In this document: piece after piece, positions 56,504-64,000 of the stretch
Position numbering within the stretch: position 1 is the first letter of the stretch
Layout of the letters: each line of letters begins with the position of its first letter
Assembly: GCA_964536265.1 (NCBI GenBank)
Contig: CAZHVV010000004.1
Location: 38,140 to 102,139 of the forward strand
Direction: 5' to 3'
Length of the DNA stretch: 64,000 nt
From: JAPUDS01 sp964536265
Lineage (GTDB): Bacteria; Patescibacteriota; Saccharimonadia; Saccharimonadales; Saccharimonadaceae
The notes under the pieces: model-generated
Seen by the model: the letters and a program-made list of their open reading frames with translations, nothing else
Told to the model about the DNA's origin: nothing
Database searches by the model: none
Program-made: the position numbers and the translations under genes

Positions 56504-57243
56504 TGTATCACGTCCAAGCAACATTCGCGACAATGCGGCGGATTTTGCAGCAGTTATCGCATGACAGGCGTTCACTTGTACTTATATTTGCTGCACCTTG
56601 TATCCTCATGAGTCTGCTGTGGTGGTTGTTTAGCGACCAAGAGGGTATGTTTGACCAAGTTGGTCCGGCGCTGCTCGGTGTATTTCCTTTCATCATCATG
56701 TTTCTTATCACCTCTATCACTACGTTGCGTGAACGAACAGGTGGTACTCTGGAACGGCTACTTACTATGCCAATTGGCAAATTCGACCTTATATTCGGCT
56801 ATGCGCTCGCGTTCGGACTACTTGGTCTTATACAGTCGCTTATCACAAGCACGGTTGCTATTTGGCTACTCGGTCTCGATGTTGCAGGTCCTGCGTGGTT
56901 TGTGGTGTTGGTTGCGGTTGCCGATACACTCATGGGAGTGACACTCGGGCTATTCGTGAGCGCATTTGCTCGTACTGAATTTCAAGCCGTACAGTTCATG
57001 CCAATACTCATATTTCCGCAGCTGCTTGTCTGTGGCCTTCTTATGCCGCTTACCCGAATGCCAGAACTCCTCGAGAAAATTGCCTACTGGCTGCCACTCA
57101 CCTATGCGGTTGATGCACTGAATCGCGTGAAGGTCGAGGAAACGCTCAGCGGGGAAGCCTGGCGTGATGTCTGGGTTGTTTTGAGTTTTGCGCTACTTGC
57201 AGTGGTATTTGGCGCGTTAACACTCAGAAGAAGGGAAAAATAA
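56500..57243 (+). CDS. ABC-2 type transporter permease
   Basis: 247 residues with six membrane helices and the ABC-2 signature region RERTGGTLERLLTMPIGKFDLIFGY and QLLVCGLLMPLTRMPELLEKIAYWLPLTYAVDALNRV. Partner of the upstream ATPase. I chose the first ATG of ATGATG, which overlaps the upstream stop. Its stop overlaps the next ATG. Confidence 0.92.
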   Translation: MMYHVQATFATMRRILQQLSHDRRSLVLIFAAPCILMSLLWWLFSDQEGMFDQVGPALLGVFPFIIMFLITSITTLRERTGGTLERLLTMPIGKFDLIFGYALAFGLLGLIQSLITSTVAIWLLGLDVAGPAWFVVLVAVADTLMGVTLGLFVSAFARTEFQAVQFMPILIFPQLLVCGLLMPLTRMPELLEKIAYWLPLTYAVDALNRVKVEETLSGEAWRDVWVVLSFALLAVVFGALTLRRREK

Positions 57244-57479
57244 TGCCTGATTTTAATTCGTTTTTACCGAAACCTGAGCTGCCACTTGGGCGATACAGAC
57301 ACTACAAAGGCGGGGAATATGAGGTAGTAACACTGGCTGTTAACGAAGCTACTCACGAATGGATGGTAGTATATCGTGCGCTGTACGATACTGGTACGAA
57401 TCCCGACACATGGATTCGTACATACGAAGACTTTACCGCCACGCTAGATGACGGCAAGCTTCGTTTTACTAAGATATAG
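57243..57479 (+). CDS. DUF1653 protein
   Basis: 78 residues: LPLGRYRHYKGGEYEVVTLAVNEATHEWMVVYRALYDTG...TWIRTYEDFTATL, a clear DUF1653 with its G-x-Y-x-H-Y-K-G-x-x-Y opening. Small beta-barrel protein of unknown function, here the last gene of the exporter operon. Confidence 0.9.
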   Translation: MPDFNSFLPKPELPLGRYRHYKGGEYEVVTLAVNEATHEWMVVYRALYDTGTNPDTWIRTYEDFTATLDDGKLRFTKI

Positions 57480-57490
57480 CAAGCAACAAA

Positions 57491-57518
57491 AAAACTCCGG
57501 GACGAATCCCGGAGTTTT
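57491..57518. terminator. bidirectional terminator between the exporter operon and the RRM gene
   Basis: AAAACTCCGGG / CCCGGAGTTTT, an 11-bp perfect stem with loop ACGAAT and T-runs on both strands. Confidence 0.9.
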
Positions 57519-57534
57519 AAAGTGCAAATTGGTA

Positions 57535-57849
57535 TTACCAGCTGCGCTGACGGAATGAACCGCCGCGGTCGCCACCACCAAAGTCACGGCGAGGCTTGTC
57601 TTCTTTAGGACGAGCTTCGTTGACTGTGATAGTGCGGCCATCGAGGTCTGAATTATTCAGTTTCTCGACTGCAGCATCTGCTTCGGCGTCGTTATCGAAC
57701 TCGACAAAACCAAAACCGCGTGAGCGGCCGCTGTCGCGATCGGTGACTACCTTTGCGCTTGCAACGGTACCACACTGAGCAAAATGCGCTTGAAGCGTAT
57801 CGTCAGTTGTGCCCCATGCAAGGCTACCTACAAAAAGTTTTTTAGACAC
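57535..57849 (-). CDS. RRM-domain RNA-binding protein
   Basis: 104 residues. One RRM with RNP2 KLFVGSLAW and RNP1 SRGFGFVEF, then a Gly/Arg/Phe-rich tail (RRDFGGGDRGGSFRQRSW). Similar proteins in cyanobacteria and CPR bind RNA in cold or stress responses. The start is GTG with AAGGAA upstream. Confidence 0.93.
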   Translation of the reverse strand: MSKKLFVGSLAWGTTDDTLQAHFAQCGTVASAKVVTDRDSGRSRGFGFVEFDNDAEADAAVEKLNNSDLDGRTITVNEARPKEDKPRRDFGGGDRGGSFRQRSW

Positions 57850-58118
57850 GTATATTTTCCTTCGTTATCTCAAATTTCAGTTCGACCAGCGGCGTTTTCA
57901 TCTTACGAAGTAACCTATACGCTATCCTGAACACACTCAGTTAAGCACAAACTGAGAGAAAAAGCGATAGTAAAATAAAAGTTATACTATGGAATCTAGA
58001 ATTTGAAAAATCCTTATGGTAATATATGGGTATAGCTGATGCGCTACTGGGTTGCTTGCGTATCTGGTTAAAACAAACACCAAAACACCTAACAACCCGG
58101 GTGGGCGCGCACCAGCTC
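57850..58118. other. 269-nt intergenic stretch upstream of the RRM gene
   Basis: The RRM promoter should lie here on the minus strand. A 31-codon plus-strand frame at 58027-58122 has no RBS and ends in the tRNA hairpin, so I do not call it. Otherwise no signal. Confidence 0.5.
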
Positions 58119-58158
58119 CCATAAAAATTACTCCTAAGAATAGGAGTAATTTTTATGG
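58119..58158 (-). terminator. CCA-anchored hairpin after tRNA-Ala(GGC)
   Basis: 18-bp perfect stem (CCATAAAAATTACTCCTA and its complement), loop AGAA in plus-strand reading. The outer three pairs include the tRNA CCA. A T-rich arm lies within the stem. Confidence 0.85.
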
Positions 58159-58232
58159 TGGAGATACAGGGACTCGAACCCTGGACCTCTTCCATGCCAT
58201 GGAAGCGCTCTAGCCAACTGAGCTATATCCCC
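58156..58232 (-). tRNA. tRNA-Ala(GGC)
   Basis: Acceptor GGGGATA/TATCTCC with the G3-U70 identity pair, anticodon loop ATGGCAT, T-loop TTCGAGT, encoded CCA. Confidence 0.95.
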
Positions 58233-58335
58233 TCGTCCAAGTCGACTCCGAGCGCTCGTTTCCGGCTAAAGCCGAAAAGCAGCTCACTCTTCATCGCCTT
58301 CTCCTCTTCAATCCTCGCTATAGCCTACGGCGTAG
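58233..58335 (-). repeat. tRNA-upstream two-hairpin element, copy 2
   Basis: Minus strand: hairpin 1 CTACGCCGTAGGCTATAG (58318-58335), a 39-nt purine-rich linker with GAGGAGAAGGCGATGAAGA, hairpin 2 (58259-58278), then 26 nt with GTCGACTTGGACG to tRNA-Ala(GGC). Relative to copy 1, the outer pair of hairpin 1 is C-G instead of G-C, and hairpin 2 has changed in a compensating way. Confidence 0.65.
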
Positions 58336-58364
58336 CTCGGATTGGTGGAGCTGCATACGCATTT

Positions 58365-58441
58365 TGGTGGAGTATGGCGGAGTTGAACCGCCGGCCTCAG
58401 CAATGCGAATGCTGCGCTCTAGCCAACTGAGCTAATACCCC
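58365..58441 (-). tRNA. tRNA-Ala(CGC)
   Basis: Acceptor GGGGTAT/ATACTCC with G3-U70, anticodon loop TTCGCAT, T-loop TTCAACT, encoded CCA. Followed on the same strand by element copy 2 and tRNA-Ala(GGC). Confidence 0.95.
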
Positions 58442-58506
58442 AAGTAAATGACGATAAAAGTATAGCAAAAGTTTACGAGGTACGACAGAGTAGTTATACT
58501 GTAAGC

Positions 58507-59808
58507 ATGTTCAAAAAAATAGTCCGTTCTCACCTTGAACGCAAGGTAAAACAATACTTCAAAAAGCATAAACCATTCCTCGTTGTTGTCGTCGGTAGTG
58601 TTGGCAAAACAAGCACAAAAGCTGCAATTGCCACTGTACTTTCTGAAAAATATCGTGTGCGAGCACACGACGGTAACCACAATATGGACATCTCTGTACC
58701 ACTCGCACTACTTGGTATCGAGTATCCAGGAACAATAAACTCTATTTCGGAATGGTTGAAGGTGTTTAGCGCAATGAATATGCGCATACGAGGCGAAAAA
58801 GATGTCGACGTTATCGTGCAAGAACTTGGCACAGACACGCCGGGCGAAGTCGCTCATTTTGGTATGTATCTCCAACCTGACATAGCCGTTGTGACGGCTG
58901 TTAGTGATGAGCATATGGAGTTCTTTGGCACGCTTGACGCTGTCGCAAAAGAAGAACTATCTGTTGCGAAATATTCACGTTTAACACTAGTTAACCGAGA
59001 TGATGTAGCGACTAAGTATGCATCTCTTGCCGAAACGTCAACAATCGATACATATGGACTCAGTGAGCACGCTGAATATAGGCTTATTATTGAGGCTGCA
59101 AACCCGCTTGATGGTCGCATAGGCAAGCTTGTAGCTCCTGAGTGGGGCGAAGTTCCGTTCAATCTGCAGTTAGTAGGTGCACATAGTTTAAAGGCTGCCG
59201 CTGCCGCTGCTGCAGTTGGAGCAAAATTAGGCCTCACCTCTGAACAAGTAGCAGTTGGTGCCAGTAAAATTCGCCCGACAAAGGGTCGGATGCAGTTATT
59301 GCATGGTTTGCTGGAGACAACCCTTATAGACGACACATACAACTCAAGCCCGCTTGCGGTCGAGGCAGCACTGAATACTCTCTACACTATTGAAGCACCA
59401 CAGCGTATTGCAATATTGGGTTCAATGAACGAGCTTGGAACGACATCGGCGCAATCACATACAAAAGTTGGTGAAATGTGCGACCCTTCGAAACTTGAAT
59501 GGGTTGTGACAATAGGTGCTGAAGCAGCAAATTATCTTGCGCCAGCAGCGACAAAAAAAGGTTGCCAGGTGAGATCATTTAAAACGCCGTATCAGGCAGG
59601 TGGCTTTGTCCATAGTGTCCTAAAAGAAGGCGCGGTCGTACTCGCGAAAGGTTCGCAGAATGGTGTTTTTGCCGAAGAAGCACTCAAAGTCTTGCTTCAC
59701 GACACTGATGACGAGGAAAAACTTGTTCGGCAAAGTGAGTACTGGATGGACATCAAACGTGACCAGTTCAGCTTCTTTTCACCGCTTCAGGAAACAGTCG
59801 AAGATTAG
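58507..59808 (+). CDS. murF: UDP-MurNAc-tripeptide--D-Ala-D-Ala ligase
   Basis: 433 residues. Mur ligase with P-loop GSVGKTSTKAAI near residue 36, the VQELGTDTPGE and VTAVSDEHMEFFG regions, the central LIDDTYNSSPLAVEAAL typical of MurF, and a C-terminal Rossmann domain (IAILGSMNELG). It adds the dipeptide made by Ddl to the lipid precursor. The N-terminal uridine-binding domain is very short, as in the MurF-like/cyanophycin-synthetase-related group, so MurF is likely but not proven. TATACT (58495-58500) is 6 nt before the ATG. Confidence 0.88.
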   Translation: MFKKIVRSHLERKVKQYFKKHKPFLVVVVGSVGKTSTKAAIATVLSEKYRVRAHDGNHNMDISVPLALLGIEYPGTINSISEWLKVFSAMNMRIRGEKDVDVIVQELGTDTPGEVAHFGMYLQPDIAVVTAVSDEHMEFFGTLDAVAKEELSVAKYSRLTLVNRDDVATKYASLAETSTIDTYGLSEHAEYRLIIEAANPLDGRIGKLVAPEWGEVPFNLQLVGAHSLKAAAAAAAVGAKLGLTSEQVAVGASKIRPTKGRMQLLHGLLETTLIDDTYNSSPLAVEAALNTLYTIEAPQRIAILGSMNELGTTSAQSHTKVGEMCDPSKLEWVVTIGAEAANYLAPAATKKGCQVRSFKTPYQAGGFVHSVLKEGAVVLAKGSQNGVFAEEALKVLLHDTDDEEKLVRQSEYWMDIKRDQFSFFSPLQETVED

Positions 59809-59901
59809 CTAGAATACAGCTGATACTACGTAGTATTTTTTGCTCCAATATGGTACTCTAACCGTAAGCAATTTTGTTAATATTGGCGAAAGGATGCACG
59901 T

Positions 59902-61218
59902 ATGCCAGACGAACAGAAATCAAATTCACCACAGGATAATCCAACACCACCTAACTTCGGTCAATCCGGTGAACCCGCACTTGCGTCTGATCCAGAATTG
60001 GCACGTGTTGAATCGGAAGTGAAGATGCCTGAAGTTCCATCAGTGGACGATATATCTGTCGCCTCGGAAACACCCGTAAACTCAGCAGCTGAAGAGTCGG
60101 TAAAACCATCTATGACACCATCTTCAATACCAGAATTTTCTCCTGAAACAGAAGCTTCAGAGGCACCAGCGAAAACTCCAAAGAAACAAAAGAAATGGCT
60201 CGTCGCTGCTGTCGTAGCAGGGGCAGTTGTGTTATTGGGTGGCGGTGGTGCTGCGGCCTACACGTTCTGGTATCAGAACCCTGAAAAAGTTCTTGGTGAC
60301 GCATTTGCGAATGCCCTGCAGGCTAAAAGCGCTACAGTTACAGGTACGATTAACATGAAGGGCGATAGCTCTGGCTCAGAAACGACAATTGAGATGACAG
60401 CGAAAGGCGATATGAGCCAAGGCGAAGTCAATGTCACATTGAGTGTTAAAGAGTCCGACCAGACTATCAAGGTAACTGGTTCTGGCGTCTACGATAAAGA
60501 TGGCAATCTCTATATTAAGGTAAATGATCTTGCCAAGAACATCGACACATTGGGCGGTAGCTCAATAAATGAGATGTTTGGTAGTGTTGTTCAGAAACTT
60601 GACGGAAAATGGCTCAAGATTGCCGCAACAGACCTCAAGAACGTGAGTGAAGATTACAGCAAAGTACAGACGTGCGTAACAGCCGTGCAAAACAAGTTCG
60701 CAACTAATAAAAGTGCCCGTGACGAAATTGTTGCGGCATACCAAAACAACAAGTTTGTGGTCGTGAAAGAAAACCTCGGCACCAAAGATGGCAGTCTTGG
60801 GTATGTTATTGATGCCGACCAGGTCAAGGTGAAGTCATTTGTCGCAGCGTTGAACGAAACAACTCTCGTGAAAGATTTAGTAAAATGCGATAGTACACTC
60901 GCATTTAACACAGACGACATCACATCTGATTCGACAGATGCTACAGCCACCCCGCGTGTTGAAGTTTGGGTAACACAGTTTACACACCAGTTCTCGAAGT
61001 TGAGTCTGAGCGACACAAGTGACGGCACGACAACCTCAATGGTGTTGCAGCCAACGTTTAACAGCAACGTGACAGTTACCGTCCCTACTGAGGTTATTCC
61101 TCTTTCGGAACTTCAAGCAGATATTGAAGCTGCCTACCAAAAATGGTTTACCGAAATGATGGGCAGTGACGACTTTTCAACATTCGACATGTCAGAAGCT
61201 AGTCTACTTGATATTTAA
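59902..61218 (+). CDS. membrane-anchored extracytoplasmic protein of unknown function
   Basis: 438 residues. A Pro/Glu/Ser-rich cytosolic N-terminus of ~95 residues is followed by KKQKKW, a single membrane helix (LVAAVVAGAVVLLGGGGAAAYTFWY) and an external domain (ALQAKSATVTGTINMKGD...GSGVYDKDGNLYIKVNDL...KLDGKWLKIA). The external part resembles LppX/LprG-like or DUF6612-like lipid-binding folds in its strand pattern. A lipid- or peptide-binding role is a guess. AAAGGA precedes the ATG. Confidence 0.65.
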   Translation: MPDEQKSNSPQDNPTPPNFGQSGEPALASDPELARVESEVKMPEVPSVDDISVASETPVNSAAEESVKPSMTPSSIPEFSPETEASEAPAKTPKKQKKWLVAAVVAGAVVLLGGGGAAAYTFWYQNPEKVLGDAFANALQAKSATVTGTINMKGDSSGSETTIEMTAKGDMSQGEVNVTLSVKESDQTIKVTGSGVYDKDGNLYIKVNDLAKNIDTLGGSSINEMFGSVVQKLDGKWLKIAATDLKNVSEDYSKVQTCVTAVQNKFATNKSARDEIVAAYQNNKFVVVKENLGTKDGSLGYVIDADQVKVKSFVAALNETTLVKDLVKCDSTLAFNTDDITSDSTDATATPRVEVWVTQFTHQFSKLSLSDTSDGTTTSMVLQPTFNSNVTVTVPTEVIPLSELQADIEAAYQKWFTEMMGSDDFSTFDMSEASLLDI

Positions 61219-61267
61219 GTAAGTGGTGAGCTAGCCAGTTCACTTCAACCTCTGTTATACTGAGACC

Positions 61268-64000
61268 ATGAAACGCTATAACCCTGCTGATATTGAGCAA
61301 AAATGGCAAACCGAATGGGCGACATCTGGCATATATAGTGCTGTCGACTTTTCGGACAAGACAAAGTACGTCATGTTGACCGAGTTTCCATATCCTTCCG
61401 GCGATGGCCTGCATATGGGACATATGCGCGAATACACACTCGGAGACATCATGGCGCGCCATAAGCGAATGCAAGGGTACAATGTCCTATATCCAATGGG
61501 GTATGACGCGTTTGGTCTGCCAACCGAGAACTATGCAATCAAAAACAAGATTCGTCCACAAGATGCGACGGACCAGAATGTTGCTAATTTCCAAAGGCAG
61601 TTTGAGCGACTCGGCGTTAGTATTGACTGGTCGCGTAGTTTTCGAACCAGCGATCCTGACTATTACAAATGGACGCAATGGCTGTTTTTGAAATTTTATG
61701 AAAAAGGTTTAGCCTACCAAGCAGATATTTCGATTAACTGGTGCCCAACATGCAAAACTGGCCTTGCCAACGAAGAGGTTGTGAATGGCATGCACGAACG
61801 CTGCGGGACGCCTGTTGAGAAGAAACAGCTTCGACAGTGGATGCTTGCCATTACGAAGTACGCCGACAAATTAGTCGAAGGGTTAAAAACAGTTGATTAT
61901 CCGTCTCGCATTGCTGACCAGCAAGTAAATTGGATTGGCAAATCAGTCGGTGCCGAAGTTAGTTTTGACATAGTGGGTTCAAATGACGCTATAACGGTGT
62001 TTACAACTCGTCCAGATACACTCTACGGCGCGACATTTATGGTGTTAGCCCCTGAACACGAATTTGTTGCTCATATCACCTCTAATGAACAGCGAGAAGT
62101 TGTTGAGTCGTACGTGAAAGAGGCAGTAGGTAAATCTGACCTCGAACGCCAGGAAAATAAAGAAAAGACAGGTGTGTTCACTGGCGCATATGCTCTCAAT
62201 CCGCTAACACACGAACAAATTCCTATCTGGATTGCTGACTATGTTCTAACTGGCTATGGCACAGGAGCAATTATGGCGGTTCCAGCTCATGACGAGCGCG
62301 ACCGTGAATTTGCAAAGAAATTCAGTCTGCCAATTAAGGAAGTTATTGCTCCAGATTTCGGCATTCCATTGCCCGATTCGGTCGACGTGACTGGTCCAGT
62401 TATTGTCGGCTATGACCCTACTACTAAAGAGTATATGAGCCTCATAAATACCAAAAATAACTTGCGATGGTTTGCTTCAGGTGGCCTCCAGGACAATGAA
62501 AGTTACGAAGAAGCAGCACTCCGCGAGCTAGGTGAAGAGGCTGGTTTCCGCAAAGTGAAGCAACTTATCAAGTTAGGTGGTCCGACATATTCGTACTACT
62601 TCAATTCGAACAAAAATAGCAATCGCCGCTCATTTAGCTATATGTACCTTGCTATCATTGACAAGAACGACCAAGAAGCACAGGCACTCGAGTCGCATGA
62701 AAAGTTTCGGGTTGAATGGTCTGGCACAGATGAAATACTGAAAGACCTCCATATAGAACAACATACCGATGGCGGTGTCGAGCATTGGATTGATGCCATG
62801 CAGCGAGTTATCGATGCAGTAGCGGCGTACGATAGCGGACAGGATTACGACGGTCCGACATTTACAGGAGATGGCGTATTGTTTGATTCAGGTCCATTTA
62901 CGGGCGTTAGCTCGGCCGAAGCGCGCGAGTTAATTGTCCAACATCTTGAGCGAGAAGGCAAAGCGAAGGAAAAAATCAACTTCCGCTTGCGTGACTGGAT
63001 ATTCTCTCGTCAGCATTACTGGGGTGAGCCGATACCTATCATTCATTGTCCGGAGCACGGCGCAGTCGCGGTCCCCAGTGACCAATTGCCGGTAACATTA
63101 CCCGACGTTGAGCAGTATGAGCCAACTGACAGTGGCGAGAGTCCACTCTCAGCAATTACCGAGTGGGTCAATACAACATGTCCGACCTGTGGCGGTCCTG
63201 CAAAGCGTGAAACTGATACGATGCCAAACTGGGCAGGCAGTAGTTGGTACTATCTACGCTACTTTGACGCGCACAATGACAAGGAATTTGCAGCACGTGA
63301 CAAGCTGAACTACTGGGGCGCTGTCGACATGTATTTGGGTGGCATGGAACATACGACACTTCACTTGCTCTATAGCCGATTCTGGCATCAGTTCTTTTAT
63401 GATATTGGTCTTGTTCCGACACCAGAACCATATGCAGCACGTCGTGGACAGGGAATTATTCTAGCTGAAGATGGCCGCAAGATGAGCAAAAGTCTCGGCA
63501 ACGTCATAAATCCACTCGAAGTTGTTGACTCTGGCTATGGCGCTGACGCTGTACGCGTTTCTATTGCCTTTATTGCACCATATGAACAAACGACTCCATG
63601 GGATTCTAAGGGTGTTGCTGGAACGCATCGTTTCATTTCGCGAATGTGGGCACTGCTGCAAGAAGCGCAAGAGTCAACTTCGGAAGGCACAGTACCCCTG
63701 AGCCTTGTGCACAAAACTATCAAAAAAGTGTCCGAAGATCTCGACCGCATGAGCTTCAATACCGCTGTTGCTGCACTGATGGAATACGTCAACGAGCTAT
63801 ATAAACTCAAAGTCGACGGTATGAAGGGTGAAACATGGCAGTTTGCGCTAGAAACGTTACTGAAACTTGCTGCTCCATTTGCTCCACATGCGACAGAAGA
63901 GCTGTGGCATGAAATGGGCAATGGTGACACGATTCACTTGAGTGCGTGGCCGCAATACGACCCAGCATTCTTAGTGACTGCAACGGTGAAAATAGTTGTA
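61268..64000 (+). CDS. leuS: leucyl-tRNA synthetase with an inserted Nudix domain, 3' truncated by window edge
   Basis: 911 codons are visible and the frame is open to the end of the window. Class I synthetase: HMGH at 49-52, KMSKS at 738-742, editing-domain TTRPDTLYGATF with the Thr-rich motif and MAVPAHDERD. Between the editing-domain segment ending near residue 373 and GDGVLFDSGPF at ~533 there are ~150 extra residues forming a complete Nudix domain: box G405 to F427 with E411, R419, E420, E423 and E424 all present. TATACT (61256-61261) lies 6 nt before the ATG. The anticodon-binding region has begun before the cut. Confidence 0.95.
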   Translation, partial: MKRYNPADIEQKWQTEWATSGIYSAVDFSDKTKYVMLTEFPYPSGDGLHMGHMREYTLGDIMARHKRMQGYNVLYPMGYDAFGLPTENYAIKNKIRPQDATDQNVANFQRQFERLGVSIDWSRSFRTSDPDYYKWTQWLFLKFYEKGLAYQADISINWCPTCKTGLANEEVVNGMHERCGTPVEKKQLRQWMLAITKYADKLVEGLKTVDYPSRIADQQVNWIGKSVGAEVSFDIVGSNDAITVFTTRPDTLYGATFMVLAPEHEFVAHITSNEQREVVESYVKEAVGKSDLERQENKEKTGVFTGAYALNPLTHEQIPIWIADYVLTGYGTGAIMAVPAHDERDREFAKKFSLPIKEVIAPDFGIPLPDSVDVTGPVIVGYDPTTKEYMSLINTKNNLRWFASGGLQDNESYEEAALRELGEEAGFRKVKQLIKLGGPTYSYYFNSNKNSNRRSFSYMYLAIIDKNDQEAQALESHEKFRVEWSGTDEILKDLHIEQHTDGGVEHWIDAMQRVIDAVAAYDSGQDYDGPTFTGDGVLFDSGPFTGVSSAEARELIVQHLEREGKAKEKINFRLRDWIFSRQHYWGEPIPIIHCPEHGAVAVPSDQLPVTLPDVEQYEPTDSGESPLSAITEWVNTTCPTCGGPAKRETDTMPNWAGSSWYYLRYFDAHNDKEFAARDKLNYWGAVDMYLGGMEHTTLHLLYSRFWHQFFYDIGLVPTPEPYAARRGQGIILAEDGRKMSKSLGNVINPLEVVDSGYGADAVRVSIAFIAPYEQTTPWDSKGVAGTHRFISRMWALLQEAQESTSEGTVPLSLVHKTIKKVSEDLDRMSFNTAVAALMEYVNELYKLKVDGMKGETWQFALETLLKLAAPFAPHATEELWHEMGNGDTIHLSAWPQYDPAFLVTATVKIVV

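Noticed and set aside
58027..58122. 31-codon plus-strand ORF upstream of tRNA-Ala
   Set aside because: No RBS, no close -10 box of good quality, and it ends inside the tRNA hairpin.

Overview
The window looks like a chromosomal segment of a Patescibacteria (CPR) bacterium, most likely Candidatus Saccharibacteria (TM7). The grounds are a minimal alanyl-tRNA synthetase, a cysteine-free UvrC, a LeuRS with an inserted Nudix domain, LemA-HtpX, DUF5679 and PF04020 proteins, a trehalase, and very dense packing with overlapping stops and starts. UGA is used as a normal stop throughout, which argues against the code-25 CPR groups (Absconditabacteria, Gracilibacteria). The lineage is inferred, since no rRNA gene is present. 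One 100-N scaffold gap (3869-3968) lies inside a repetitive surface-protein gene.

Layout. 1-13.1 kb: YdcF-like, mnmA, short alaS, an Asp-box surface protein with an LADTG sorting signal, an FtsA/PilM-like operon with yqgF and mltG, a frameshifted LysM-CHAP hydrolase, obg and a PaaX/Cas2-like gene. 13.1-13.9 kb: no protein gene, but a consensus promoter, a ~570-nt run of hairpins and a terminator, read as an unidentified structured RNA. 13.9-26.7 kb: exonuclease I, VTT membrane proteins, uvrA, rplY, an ABC exporter, uvrC, secG and a peptide-binding-like protein. 26.9-31.1 kb: tRNAs, a FAD-linked oxidase and trehalase. 31.1-40.2 kb: typA, an HD hydrolase, a wHTH-Nudix protein, a secreted HNH nuclease, a GH13 glucosidase, rarA, ddl and a band-7 protein.

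40.2-45.5 kb is an accessory block: a C5 methyltransferase and restriction endonuclease, an elaborate leader RNA, a rolling-circle Rep with a candidate nick-site hairpin, two tiny genes, a three-helix pseudoknot and a serine recombinase whose 3' end runs into a tRNA-Gly gene. It reads as an integrated rolling-circle plasmid with a restriction-modification cargo. 45.5-46.7 kb is a tRNA cluster in which tRNA-Gly(GCC) and tRNA-Cys have altered elbow nucleotides. 46.8-52.4 kb holds a DUF5679 protein, two surface proteins, a PadR-DUF1048 pair, lemA and htpX. 52.4-64 kb holds a membrane protein, ligA, a MazG-like protein, an ABC-2 exporter, DUF1653, an RRM protein, two tRNA-Ala genes, murF, a lipoprotein-like protein and a 3'-truncated leuS.

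Three features recur. Many first genes have a TATAAT-like box 4-12 nt before the start codon and no Shine-Dalgarno, which suggests leaderless transcripts. Several tRNAs have their CCA tail built into the stem of a following hairpin. A ~100-nt element with two covarying hairpins lies exactly 26 nt upstream of two different tRNA genes. The strongest candidates for something undescribed are that tRNA-upstream element, the 13.3-kb RNA, the pseudoknot at the recombinase start and the LeuRS-Nudix fusion.
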